Below are positions 42,706-54,806 of a stretch of DNA of 64,000 nt, piece after piece. Each line of letters begins with the position of its first letter. Positions within the stretch are counted from its first letter, which is position 1. Under the pieces are notes generated by a model. That model saw only the letters and a program-made list of their open reading frames with translations. It had not been told where the DNA came from and searched no databases. A program made the position numbers and the translations under genes. The DNA is from Lingula anatina (taxonomy: Eukaryota > Brachiopoda > Lingulata > Lingulida > Lingulidae). Location of the stretch: positions 57,947-121,946 of the forward strand of contig NW_019776072.1 of the NCBI RefSeq assembly GCF_001039355.2. The letters are read 5' to 3'.

Positions 42706-43839
42706 AATCAAATTAATGCACGTACCTCATGTTCAGAAAAACATGTTATTGATTTCATCATTTCTTAGAATATCATCAGTGTAGAGTTTTGAAGATTATT
42801 TCAATACTTAAAAGTTTCATTGGAGATTGTTTTATTTACATGATAGTTTCAAGCAGTGTTTATATTCTTTCAACAATGGGTAAAATACTTCACCACATTT
42901 AACAAGGGATGTGAGTGGATGTAGTAAAATATACTGACAGTCAATGAAAACGCATCAGAAAACTGTCCTTTTTTACCGAGAATTCCAACCATATAAATGA
43001 GTACAAATTTTTCTACCTTTATCTCACCTTGTGTGACTGAATAATGTGTCATATTTCACACGAAAACTTATTTTCTTAATGTGCCATAGGATTATTTGAT
43101 AAATAAATTATGCATTTTTATTGACTGTCAGCATATCTATGTTCAATCTAAAATGCAGTAGGTAGAAAAAAACTTATTTAAATATTTAACAGAGGATCTG
43201 TAAATATTTAACAGAGGATATGATGGCATTTACTTTATTTTTTTTTTTGTTAAGTCCAAGAAAAATAAAAGATAATTTTGCATTAATTAACTGAATCTTT
43301 TTTAAGATATTCAGTTTTGATATTTAGGTGAATAAAACATGATTTCGAGTTTAAAGATACTGCACTAGAAATGATTTATGAAAGAAGGTTGTTATGTAAA
43401 TAGCACAACAAATAAGTAATACAATGGCAATGCATTTATTGAAGTGATCAGTAAAGTTTGTAAAATCTTGAGGACAGATCTAAATTAATAAATCATTTTT
43501 TTTCTTGTTCGCCTTTTACTTTTGGTCTACTTCACTCGGGTAACAGCTTCAATAACAGAAACTAACAGGCTGATAATCTTCAATTATAAAAGATACATTT
43601 GCTGTACAGTGCATCTGTGTACCTGTCATGATTATATGTGGCACAGATGAGCAATATTCAATAAGTTATTTCTAGATCAATATGTTACAGACAAAATTAT
43701 TTTTTATCAATATCCATATCAAAGAGAAAATGACAAATATCACTTCAGCTTCAATCATTCCACATAAAACAGTTGCATTGGAGTGTACTATGAATAAAAA
43801 AATTCCCAGTCATCATTCCCATTTCCCAGTGAGATCAGT
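42706..43839. other. Intergenic region between convergent ACADS and TXNDC17
   Basis: 1.1 kb containing the 3' UTRs of both genes. AATAAA at 43102-43107 is a candidate polyadenylation signal for ACADS. No gene seen. Confidence 0.5.
43102..43107 (+). terminator. Candidate polyadenylation signal of ACADS
   Basis: Canonical AATAAA about 400 bases after the stop codon. Other A-rich matches occur nearby (about 43263), so the site in use is uncertain. Confidence 0.35.
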
Positions 43840-45080
43840 TCATTCATCTTCAAAAAGCATTTGTACCAATCTGGAATCTGCACACTGCTCTTCTTCTAAC
43901 CTCTGTGGCTAAAATAGAGATGTGACTACTTCAGACAGTTGCCTGTCATTTCATATATAAATCACACAAAATGGCCTGGTCAACTTTAATAAATAAGTTG
44001 GTAGGACAAACAAAATCATTAATGAGATAAAGAACAAAAGGACAATCTGCAAATGACACTTAGTTTGCATGAACATATTAAAGCCCAACACAAAATATAT
44101 TGAAAAAAAAAACAAAAAAAAAAAACAAAGCCTGAGAATACTTGTCTACAGAAATTGAAAAACTCTTTATAATGAATACCAACCGTGCCCCATCGCATTA
44201 ATGTTGGTACACACTTCAGTCGCAGTTTGTCATCTTTTCTGAATATATTATTCGGATCTTTCCAACTAAAGTAGAAAAAGTATTTTTAACTGAACTATTC
44301 ACTTTTTCTAGAACATCCAACAAAAATCTACTTTCAATTCAATAATGCTGGTACATGTATATTCAACTGATGAAAAAGCAACATTTTGAGTGTAAATGAT
44401 GGAAATGTACTCACAATGGTTTGTCTCCAACTCCACATTCTATAAAGACAGCTTCATCTGGGACAAATTTCATGCACTCCTTTACCACTGGCTCAGCTAG
44501 AAAGACTTATATGCATGAGCATACAGTATATATATACATACATATGTACCTGATGTACCAGTACATGCAGATCAATCGTGGCACATGAAAATTATACAAA
44601 TGACTTGTAACACCAAGGCAAGTATATACTTTTTTAATAATAAAAGGGAAACATTACATAAATAACATAGTTCACAAATATAATTCCCAGACATGTAAAT
44701 TAATTTACATGTCTGGGAATTATATTTGTGAACACTACAATACATACTGTTCCTTATATATGTACTGTATTTGGGTAATTGAGTATTAGAGAAGGAATTA
44801 CACTACAAAATTCACTGAGGTACAACCGATTAAGTTCGACTAGCAGTACTACTAGTACATGTACCAGTGGCAGTACATAGATACCCAGTGGTTAACTCCA
44901 TAGTTGTCAAAATTTAAACATGTACCATGCAGTACATGTACCTTTAACGCAATCTGGGCACCAGCTGGAACCTGCGCCGTCTTTAGAACTACTAAAGAGA
45001 GCAAACACAAGTTTCCCCTTGTGCTCTGTGGCAGTCTTCATGAACGCTTCATGTCCTTCGACGTGGATTTGTTGGACCAT
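43840..45080 (-). CDS. TXNDC17: Thioredoxin-domain protein 17 (TRP14)
   Basis: Cytosolic 14-kDa thioredoxin-related oxidoreductase reduced by thioredoxin reductase; it reduces cystine and acts in TNF/NF-kB signalling in mammals. Coding exons in transcript order: 44942-45080, 44415-44496, 44184-44265, 43840-43908; phases agree and give 123 residues, the same as human. The active site is the atypical WCPDC (residues 40-44), diagnostic of this family, after GKLVFALFSSSKDGAG. PFWKDPNNIFR and VPTLMRWGTPQRL follow. The donor after exon 3 is GTTGGT, a weak but valid GT. Intron 1 contains a 64-bp perfect palindrome. Divergent from TADA2A. Confidence 0.95.
44670..44733. repeat. Perfect 64-bp palindrome
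   Basis: Two exact 32-bp arms with no spacer (left arm starts GTTCACAAATATAATTCCCA; centre between 44701 and 44702). Lies in intron 1 of TXNDC17. Could be a tiny foldback element or an assembly artefact. Confidence 0.95.
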
Positions 45081-45474
45081 GATTGTGACTTTGTAACACA
45101 GCTTCCCGTTCAGTTGTTTACTGCCCACCGGATGTGCACGTGCTTGGGTATTACTTCCTCATTGCGCACGCAAGATTACAAGCAAAGGTGAGGTTTTAGG
45201 TGGTAAGTTCAAAGTTACAACGTGAACAGTTTTATTAAATGCTTTTGTTAGCCTATGTCAAAAGGTTTTACGCAAAAAGACTGATAAAATTAGTCAGAGT
45301 ATGAATTCAGTGGTCTATTATTTTTCGTCACTGTTGGGCACCCGCTGAAGATGCCCCCCCCCTTCACAGCGCTAGATACAGACTGATTGGATGCTTCTCC
45401 CTTCTGCATATAAGTTATGAGCAAGCCTTTTGTTGAACATCAAACCTACAAAGTGCCTTGTTCCAGATTAAGAA
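45081..45474. promoter_or_regulatory. Bidirectional promoter TXNDC17 / TADA2A
   Basis: 394 bp between divergent start codons. Visible sites: E-box CACGTG at 45137-45142, an ETS-like ACTTCCT at 45153-45159 and an NRF1-like TGCGCACGC at 45163-45171, clustered close together on the TXNDC17 side. Function inferred from motif and position. Confidence 0.6.
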
Positions 45475-48400
45475 ATGGACACCCATGCCCAGTGCCCGGG
45501 GTGCACCATTACCCTCCAGGAGCCGTATATCCGCTGTGCTGAATGCCCAGTTCAAACCTGTCTCCACTGCTTTGCCAGAGGCCTGGAAGTGGACAGGCAC
45601 AAAAGTGACCATAACTACATTGTGATAGTGAGTATTGTTCACTTTGTGCTGTATTTTGTTCACCCTTTTGGCATTCTGAGTCTTGTAACTCCTCTATACC
45701 CCTGGTATTTTATGTAGAAATTTTTTGGGGGGTCAAAGCATTTTTTTATATGTTGGAATTCTTTGATTTGGGGTACATCCAACTGTTTAATTGATTAAAA
45801 AAAAATTTTTAATGATTTTTTGTTCTTTGTAAAATATCTATTTTGCTTTTTTACAGAAGCATGATTTCTCTCTGTTTGACAAGGCCTGGACAGCTGCTGA
45901 GGAAATGAGACTGCTGGAAGCTGTAGCTGACTGTGGAGTGGGAAACTGGTCAGTATATATTAGAACAGGTGTCTAATGAAAGCAGATTAAATTAAATCAA
46001 ATTAAAATGATAATGCTCATTGAACAGATACAATGGAATACACTAATTTTTTAGAAATTTTATTCAAGGCATTTCTCAACACAACATCTGAATATATTTA
46101 TTTAACAGTTTGTATTGAAAAATGAGCCTAATAAATCAATATCAGTATTAAAACTTGTCTATCATGTAAGTTATAACACTACTCTTTAATTCTAGGACTG
46201 ACATATCCCACCAAATGCAGACCAAAAGTAAACAAGACTGTGAGCACCATTACTATAGATACTATATCAGTGATGCCAAATATCCACTGCCAGGTAAGAC
46301 ATTTGCAATGTCACTTGATTTTGGCTAACATGGCATGAGTATATTGTAGAATATATGTTGTGCTTTCTAGTATACGTAAAGGGATTATTCAATATTTTGA
46401 CCTTTATTAACAGATTCGTTCACTATTGTTTTAAATGTTTATTCAATATACGAGAATAAATAATTAGGTTTGCTTCTTATTTCACATGCTACAGAATTGG
46501 AGGACCCTATGATAAGCATGCACCCTGCACCAGTTACATATAAAAGTAAGTCTATTAATTATGTCTCTCTGTCTATTAACATTGGCATTTAAGACTTAAT
46601 TATCATCAATGTAGATTTAATAAATATATATGCCCCCTTTCTATTGTCGAAATAATTAAGTGCTCATTCACAACCCTCTGATATCAGGAGCTTCTAAAAT
46701 AGTATACAAAATTAAAATTGAATTAAATTCTTGATTTTGAACAGACTACTAGCACACCTTGTGATCAGAGAGTACTCATTTACTCATATAGTCTTTGCAT
46801 TATGGTAGTGTGTGAAGACCCTCCTCGGCCTGCTGTTGCCTCTCTGTCGTACACCGAGATGGCTGGGTACCTGGCTGCCAGGGGCGATTTTACAACCGAG
46901 TACAACAACTATGCTGAGACAGACCTGAGAGAACTGGAGTTCACAGAGACAGATGGGGAATTAGACAAGGGCAAGTGGAGCTTTATAAAGTTTGAAAGTT
47001 TGTTTGAAGCTTGGAATGGGTTATTGTAACTCTTTAATACAAAGCTCTTGTATTGTAACCTAGATAGAGATGTACTTTTGATTGTTTAGAGAAAGTGTGT
47101 TGTTATTGATGAAGTTGTATTTTTTTATTGATATGTTACATGTTACGTGTTTTAGAATTGAAGATTTCAGTCCTTGATATTTATTGGCATTGCTTGAAAG
47201 AAAGACAGAGAAGAAAAAGGTTAGTGCATATGCAATTTTTTACAACAAGACAGGTGTTTTTATCTTTTTAAAGCTTTTATGGTATACTCCTGCCCTTAGA
47301 ATAGTAGCGTGAAACTCAGTCCACCATAAATTACCCAGAAATACTTTGACTTTGATGCTTATACTGAAGGGCATGAATCAATTTAATGTAATTCACTGAT
47401 ATCTTTGTAAATCTTACTTTTTCCATTCTGCCAGTAATTTACGTTGTTTGGTATTGTTTTATTTTCAGAATAGTCAGAAACTATGGCCTTATCAATCTTC
47501 AAAAGCTTCAAGGTAAACCTTACACCCTGTTCAAAATTATACTGCCAACTGTCAAAAAATACATTTCTCTTTTTGTTTATTTATTTTTTCTCAACATTTC
47601 AGATGTTTTTCCATTTAGGGAGTCATTATCATCAAATGGTACAATGACACTTTTTGGTATCTTTCTAGCTCAGAGCAGAAGATTTGATGCAACCATTCGC
47701 AGTTGGGTAGAAGGGCTCAGGAGTATGTTAAAAGTGTGTTCACCATATGAATGGGACAAATACCTGGAAGGACTCCATTGTAAGTACCTTTTCAGATATG
47801 TACTCCATTCTTTTAATGCTATGCCCATAGCCAGGGTGTAGCAAAGCAAAGAAGGAAATCTTACACTGTCTAGTATAATAAATTATGATAAAAATGACTT
47901 AATAAAGATTAACGACAGAAAAAAATTAATGTGTTTTGCAGATGAACTTGAGTTACGTCAGGAGATCAAGAGACTTCAGGAATACAGGCATGCAGGCATC
48001 ACGCGGCTCAGATCAGCAAGGCTGTACAGAAACCTCAAAACATCTCAGGATCAGACTAAAGAGAGGAGAAATGCACTCACTAATGTTTTGAGCAATTTAA
48101 AAGTAAGTCAGAGCTCGAAAAAATTTGTAACAGGTCAAGCTAGTTAGAATAAAAGGCAAATTTTTACAAAGTTTGGCCATAAAGATGATTGCCATAGAAG
48201 TTGTAGTATGCCTTTCCTATTGCATTTTACCCTAAAAAGTATTATATGGACACAAAGTCTAGATGTTGTATGATATAGGTAGAATATTAATTTTAGACAA
48301 GTTATAAATAAGCATTTTTGTTTGGCAGGATGAGTCGGCTACTCAGCAGTGGTTGCAGAGGCAGGCTGCTTTGGGAGGGGCTCCTGTCACTTTACCTAAT

Positions 48401-49508
48401 GCATGTAAGTTATTCATATATAGACTGAAGACCATGCTTTTCACAAATAACTAAAATATCCTAGACTCTAAAACACAGGCACTTTAGAGTTGGGAAATTT
48501 GTTAAAGCCAAGGTATAAAGTGAAGAGTTACACAGATTTACCAATGTATAGTCAATGTAAGCTATCGTTTCTGTTGCATTACCATCACCAAAATAGAATA
48601 CTTTGAAGACTGTTCTAGGCTTAAACCAAATGGTCACTTACATGTACCTTCCTTACATTTTTGCCCTTATCTAAAATTGAAAATTATGAGATAGTTAAGA
48701 CAATGAAACATATCTTTGAGGCATTAGTACAGGCTATTTATATAGAAATGAACTAGGGAGAGCAGAAAGAACCAAAGTACCAAAACCCCACAAGTAGCAG
48801 GGGCGGATCCAGAGATATTTTCTGACAGTCTTCCACATTATCTTTGTTGATCCATCCTCCATTTTTTGACCGTCTTCCGACAGAAAAAATTAGATACCCG
48901 TCAATGTAAACTTGAAAATCTGACCGTCTTCCGGAAGACCCAGAAGACGGCCTAAATCCGCCCCTGAGTAGTCCATTTATTAACATTTCTCATAACATAT
49001 ATAGCCAAAAGAACATTTTAAAAAATTTTCACCTACCAGCCTCAATAATGCAATGTTTTTTTTATATTTCTTCAGCACGGAAAAGTGCCCCACCACTGGA
49101 TATCATTGGTATGCCAGGATATGACAAGCTTTTGCCAAGAGAAAAAGAGGTATGGCATTTGTACAAAGAGAAACCCTTGTACTCTTATCGATTTTTCAGA
49201 TTGTTAGATTATTCTTTGACATTCTCTGTAAATTGATCCAAGAGTTATCATTGTGTTTTGGTGCAAATCATATAACAATTTCCCTTTATTGCTTACAGAT
49301 GTGTGCATCAGTACGTTTAGTACCTCAAGCATTCCTGGATTTTAAGACTCTACTGGTTAATGAATGCAGAAAACATGGCTGCCTCAAATTAGCCCAGGCG
49401 AGGCAAATGATAAAGATCGATGTAAATAAAACAAGGAAAATTTATGACTTTCTGGTGGCTGAGGGCCTACTGAACAAAGAGCCCTTACCTGCTGCTGGGG
49501 ATGGCTAA
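45475..49508 (+). CDS. TADA2A: Transcriptional adaptor ADA2A
   Basis: Subunit of the histone acetyltransferase module of ATAC/SAGA-type complexes; supports GCN5/PCAF activity. Coding exons: 45475-45627, 45857-45948, 46196-46293, 46495-46545, 46809-46970, 47156-47219, 47469-47512, 47669-47779, 47942-48102, 48329-48404, 49076-49149, 49299-49508; phases agree, 431 residues (human 443). ZZ zinc finger at about residues 7-51 (CPGC, CAEC, CLHC pairs), SANT domain about 56-110 (WTAAEEMRLLEAVADCGVGN), then the ADA2 helical linker (RRFDATIRSWVEGLRSM) and a C-terminal SWIRM domain about 365-428 (ECRKHGCLKLAQARQMIKID). The intron after exon 5 begins GC (GCAAGT at 46971) instead of GT. A hAT-type MITE sits in intron 10. 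Confidence 0.96.
48798..48966. mobile_element. hAT-like MITE
   Basis: 169-bp element with inverted ends CAGGGGCGGATCCAG and CTTAGG...-type complement (right end AAATCCGCCCCTG). CAGGGGCGGAT termini are typical of hAT non-autonomous elements. Interior carries several copies of CCGTCTTCC. Flanking 8-mers ACAAGTAG and AGTAGTCC do not form a clean target duplication. Lies in TADA2A intron 10. Confidence 0.75.
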
Positions 49509-50539
49509 ATATTGTATAACATACAGCATTTTGATATGAAAACTTATTTATTATTATTTGTTATATTTATATGAATGTTTGTCGTAGTTCTTTATTATTC
49601 ACGGGATCATTTAAGAATATTCGCAAGTACCTACAAGAGTGGTTTTACAGTTTGTTCAGCATGTTATTTATTTTTTTAATATATAATTCTAATGTGAATG
49701 ATAATAATTGATGCATTGATAATAATAATAATTAATCACATACCATGTGATCCAAGTGAAAATGCTGTTGCTATTTTAGCAAATACCGGGTACTACGTAT
49801 CCATAGTAACATACTTATTTTGTAAGAAATCCAGAAAAAAAATTACTTGAGGGCAATTTTCGAATCGATATGACTAGTTGTAATGAATTTAATGGGAATG
49901 ACCTTGTTTGGTGTGTGTGTGTCATTGCACGTTATACCAAAACAATTTCATCGGCTATTCCTGATCCTCTGATGCAAATCTTTCAAATGCTCAATACTTC
50001 ACTTATGTAAATGATTGTCAAATGGGAATGTTTGGGAAAGTTTGTTGATGAGTTATAGAATTAAGAGATGTAACATTAACATGACTGAGAAACAACCCAA
50101 GAAAGTTAATTGCATCGGGGATCCCAGTACAGCTTGATATGTCATTTTGTCACGGCCAAGAAATACACCCGACTTTAATCGTGGTCAATAAGATAAATGC
50201 CACCATCTATTGTCCCTCTAGCAATAAAACTCACTTTTAAATATTAAATATGTCTGCATGTCACTTCTATAAAGATGTGCTTCAATTAAATTTCTGTCGT
50301 CTTGCTGCTTTATTGGCAAGGATATTAAAAGACAGGTAAATTTCTTATTGGATACGTCTCTGATTTAGAATGCGGCGCTCAAAATCTTATCAAGCATCTA
50401 CGTGCACATTACTACACATAAGACACACTGGCGCCGTGTGACTCTCTATCAAAGTAAACAAACCACCTTCACAGACTCACCAGCTGTGACCTTCATATGT
50501 TCTGATAGCACGCGTTCTAGATAACTATATGTAAATGTA
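49509..50539. other. Intergenic region TADA2A to PhyH gene
   Basis: TADA2A 3' UTR and promoter of the next gene, same orientation. A possible AATAAA signal near 50223. No other gene seen. Confidence 0.45.
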
Positions 50540-53500
50540 ATGGCGACAAATGCGCGTTCTGCCTCAAAACCGAGGATAGTCAAACTAGGAACTAGGGAGG
50601 TAGAGTTTCCCTCTCCCTACCTCCAGGAGCTCAAAGACTCCAACCACCTGCTGGGGGATGTGGAGCTGTTAAGACAGGAGTTTCACAATCAGGGGTAGGT
50701 ATAATGTGTTAATATTGACAACTACACTTGATTCCTTTGTTTGTTTCGTTTTGCGCACCTGAGGTTAAGAATACAAAGGGAACCTACCCCCGTCCACCAA
50801 ATCCTGGCCGATAAGTATGTGACGGCATACATTTGCTTATGAAAGAGCTGATCACCGCCTAATAGTAGCGAGGTAATGGAATCGTAGAAATCGTTACATG
50901 TAGATGCACTGCCGCAAACACTTAAAAGATAAAATGTAGGCCCCTATGTTTTGTATATCTTTTAGGTATCTCTTTATCCGAGGCCTCCATTCCCGAGAAG
51001 ATGTATTAGATGCAAGGCTTGCAGTTCTGCAGTATATCAGAGATCTTGGTGAAGACAAACTGTCTACAGAGTACCCCTTAGAAGATGGTGTTCTCAACCC
51101 GCGCTGTGGAAAAGGATGTGTGCCGTTTATGGAGGTGATGAAGTTTAAAAAATGGTGGTGAGAGCGAGGTTAAGGCACAAAGCCCTTGTTCATAATATAA
51201 GTGTTAAAACACTGAATATAAATCTTATAATTGGTCACACAAGGATATCGTAAATGCCCATCAGTAATAAATCGAACCATCTTTGATGAAAATATCGGAG
51301 AAAGCTGAAATGTTCATTAAAAACTGAAAGTACATTTAGTAAGTGCTTTAGATACTTTTTAATATTTCCAAAAGAATAAGAAAATTATATTAAATGAACT
51401 TAATTTTTAAAAATCCCCCAAAAATGATTATGGAATTGGATGTATTTTAATTGGGCTTAACCTTTTACAGGGGAAGAATAACATTACGCACAGCGACCCT
51501 GTTCGAAAAGTGATTGAAGGAAGGAGACGTAAGCTTAAAACAATTGTTGTACCTACATGTATTATCAGGTATAAAAGTAGTGCAGCAGTAAGCGCAAGTT
51601 AAAACGTAAAAATTTACACAGCAGATGGTTTAAAAGTGTTTGAATATCTATTAAAAAACACACTAAATTATTGTCAGTTTTAATCGGATCTCATAGTAAT
51701 TTTCATCATCTGTTATTTCCTATTTTATCAGCTTTTCAGTTCTTTAAAACATTAATTGGAGCAGAACCGAAAACCTTTGATTTTAAATGGCTGAGGTTAG
51801 TGCATATTGGTATTCCCTACATATACTTGGTACCTGACTTCTATGGGTTTAGTTTATGATATTAATTGCTAGACTGCGACAATAGTGCCGTGAAACTATG
51901 AATAGTGAAATTTTAGGACACCTGTTATGAAACCTGTCGATGATGTGAACGTTAAATTTGGAGACAAGAAGACACCTATGTCAGTAATGAATTTAGATCT
52001 ACTCACCGAAAATGAGTAGGCCTAAAGAAGCAATGGGGTTAGGGGAGATACTGATATCAATACAGATAATATAAACTTCTTTTCACGCTTAACCTGTGTC
52101 CTTTTTTATCTAAATAGAGCAATCCATCGAGAGGGGTACACAGGCGTGCACACTGATTACGTTTACATGTCACGTGGCACCCACCAGTTGTACACCATGT
52201 GGACCCCCATTGGTGACGTCACCTTAGAGATGGGGACACTGTGTGTCTGTGAGGGGTCCCATAGATTACCAGGGTGAGACACAGAAAGTATATTTCTTTG
52301 AACAGACGCCTTTGAATATTTGCATGTTCTTTTTTAAATCTATCTTAATGTCTTTTTCGTAGTTAGTTGGCCTACATTTTGGGAAAAAACTCTTTTTTGC
52401 ACCATTGCAGATTCAAACATTTCCAAGAAACGTATGGCTCTTGTGATATCGAAAAAGCTAACCTTGTTGGTGAGTTGTTATCATTACTGTTATTGTTGTT
52501 GTTATTCATTTATTAAGTTTGTTTCCCATTAAAGTTGACACTACCTTATTGTCCTTTGATTAAGAACGTTCATGTAACATTTTTGGTATCATAATGCTTA
52601 TTTGTGAAATGGCGATTAAAAAACGTGAACACATAAAAAAACCTAGCTGTCTTTAAATCTTTTCATAGACATAATTGCCTTTCTATATTTTAGGTACTGG
52701 ATGGTTTACCAATGATCCTTATGAAATCACAAGTAAATTTGGCGGCCAGTGGAAAACGGCAGACTTCAAGGCCGGAGATGTCCTCATATTTGGCTTGAGG
52801 TATGTGGTACCACGTGATTAGGTCTTTAACCTAGGAATATCTTGTAAAATCGACTATTACTGAACGTAACAACTGCACGAAAGTAAACAAATTATATATT
52901 TCATAGGCGATTTTTGCGTCGTCTGCCATTGACAGCATCTCTGAAACACAGAAATATTGAACATGAATGAAACTAACAAATAAACCGATAAAATAAGTTT
53001 GCATCTGTTGTTTTCCAGGACAGTTCATATGTCCACTGTCAACACAACGCATTTTGCCAGGATAAGCTGCGATACGAGGTTTGTAAAGTTTTAACTTAAA
53101 TGCGCAGTTTTTAACTTGCAAGGGATCCTGATTTCAAAAAGCAAAATATTGGGTTGACAATGTTATAAAGATACAAACTGTGACTTAAGGTTGCCGTGAA
53201 TGACAAATCTGAAGTTGTTGTAGTGCCATATACTGCCATAGTCCCAGACACTGTCTATAACGGGGATCCTTTGCTCAGAAATGGCTTTATAATGCCTTAT
53301 AAATATGTGAAATCTTTCAGCTTAAATCCCAGCGTTATTTAGGCTCTGGAGTTACGAAAAAGTTGGGGATGGAAAGTATTTATAGAAAGAAAGTCACTGC
53401 TGATGTTTAGTGCATTTCATTCTTTAATATGTGTGATGAAAAGGGCGTATTATACTAATTGATCGTTTTTTTCTCAGATGGCAGGCGGCGCATTTAGACT

Positions 53501-53628
53501 TTGACCCTCGCTATGTTGGCGATATTGGGGAGGTAGACGTCAAGTACGGTTTGTACACCGAAGATAATAAAAAAATACAAGGTATAGTAACGATGGAAAA
53601 GCTGAAGTCAATGTGGGGATTTAATTAA
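50540..53628 (+). CDS. Phytanoyl-CoA dioxygenase (PhyH) family enzyme, substrate unknown
   Basis: Fe(II)/2-oxoglutarate-dependent oxygenase of the PhyH superfamily. Coding exons: 50540-50694, 50966-51134, 51471-51528, 51732-51795, 52118-52273, 52411-52469, 52694-52799, 53019-53078, 53478-53628; phases agree, 325 residues. Metal-binding residues visible: His160 and Asp162 in YTGVHTDYVY, and His259 in TVHMSTVNTTHFARISCDTRW; Arg270, eleven residues later, fits the 2-oxoglutarate-binding Arg. LRQEFHNQGYLFIRGL is the usual N-terminal strand-helix. No peroxisomal or secretory signal: the C-terminus SMWGFN is not PTS1. It is not close enough to PHYH or PHYHD1 for me to name it; marine invertebrates carry many such enzymes. 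Confidence 0.88.
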
Positions 53629-54197
53629 ATGAGGCGGCCATGATTTTTTACACACATTGTCTAATGTTTGGAACTGCAGTGAACCTGCATTGGAAGAGGA
53701 GGGTACCTTCAACTTAGGTACCAACTATGCAAGAAACAGTGCAATTGCGCCTTGTAGTAGACCAGGATATAAGTTGCATCTGTTTGTGGCATACAAGTGG
53801 CATAAAGACCTCTCCTTCCCATCTCAAATATGGTTATGTTATGCTACATGCTGGGACAACTTACTGTAACTTTCACATATTGCAGTAAGTTTATTCCTTT
53901 TTTCTCACGTCTTAATTGTAGTACAAAATGACTCAGTGCACTGTAATTAAATGTCATTTTTTCATTGGTAATAAAGCAGTGGAATGGATCCGAGGGTTTG
54001 TCATTTATATGGCCGCACTAACTAACGGTACTTTTTATTTAATATTCACCCAACGTAATGAAGGAACAATGTACCTTTGAGCAAAATAATGACCGTCCCC
54101 TTCAAATAAAGTATGTTATGTACTAATTAAGTAGCTGATGCATACGATATTGAATATTCGGTAAAATGTTAGTATGAGTCTCACTGCTTCAACATGG
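53629..54197. other. PhyH-gene 3' region
   Basis: Presumed 3' UTR and flank; AATAAA at 53970-53975 is a good candidate polyadenylation signal. No gene recognised. Confidence 0.45.
53970..53975 (+). terminator. Candidate polyadenylation signal of the PhyH gene
   Basis: Canonical AATAAA about 340 bases after the stop codon; a second match lies near 54106. Confidence 0.45.
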
Positions 54198-54588
54198 ATG
54201 AAAACACTGCTATTTCTTGCAAGTTTAATACCTTCTACCTTTGATCCCAATTTTATTGAGGAAAATGAACACCGGATAGCTCGTTACAACAGCAAGCCTC
54301 TTTTACCAGCGTTAGCACCAAAATGTATGTACGATCGACGCCGCTGTCTATTTAGTCCAATAAATGTCATGGTTTGATATTTGTCTTTTGACTTTTTGTA
54401 GTAGTTTCTCTCACTTTCTGCGTGCACTTCACGCTCCCTTATGTAATCGGCTAGCATATCTTGTCCAAAAGATTAATCCAATTGTCATTCCACAAGAAAG
54501 AGTTTGTGCCCGCGTATGGCGGGTAGATAGATGTATATACTACAGTGACAGTTGTCGGCACGCACATGTCCGCGGGGCATGCCCGTAG
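54198..54588 (+). CDS. Possible small secreted Cys-containing peptide
   Basis: Unrecognised. Exon 54198-54324 (donor GTATGT) plus exon 54455-54588 (acceptor after GGCTAG, pyrimidine-rich upstream) keep one frame and give 86 residues. It begins MKTLLFLASLIPS, a plausible signal peptide, and ends with four Cys in CARVWRVDRCIYYSDSC and RGACP. An in-frame ATG 24 bases upstream (54174) is an alternative start. The second exon is more GC-rich than its surroundings, as coding sequence here tends to be. No homologue comes to mind, and splice sites alone are weak evidence; it may be non-coding. Confidence 0.3.
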
Positions 54589-54806
54589 ATGGTCGCAGAG
54601 AACGCTAAAAGGCACAGTTGATTCATACGGGAGGATCTGGCGAGACACGGACTAATATTGACTCCACATAGGCCTAGTCATGGAACCACAGGAAATGCTA
54701 GCCGATTTAGTAAAGGTTTAATTTGATCTTGTATTTTTACATATTGTTGTGCGGCCGGGTTTCTGCAAGGAAACATCCTTTCTAAAAGTGCTGAAACCAG
54801 ACAACA

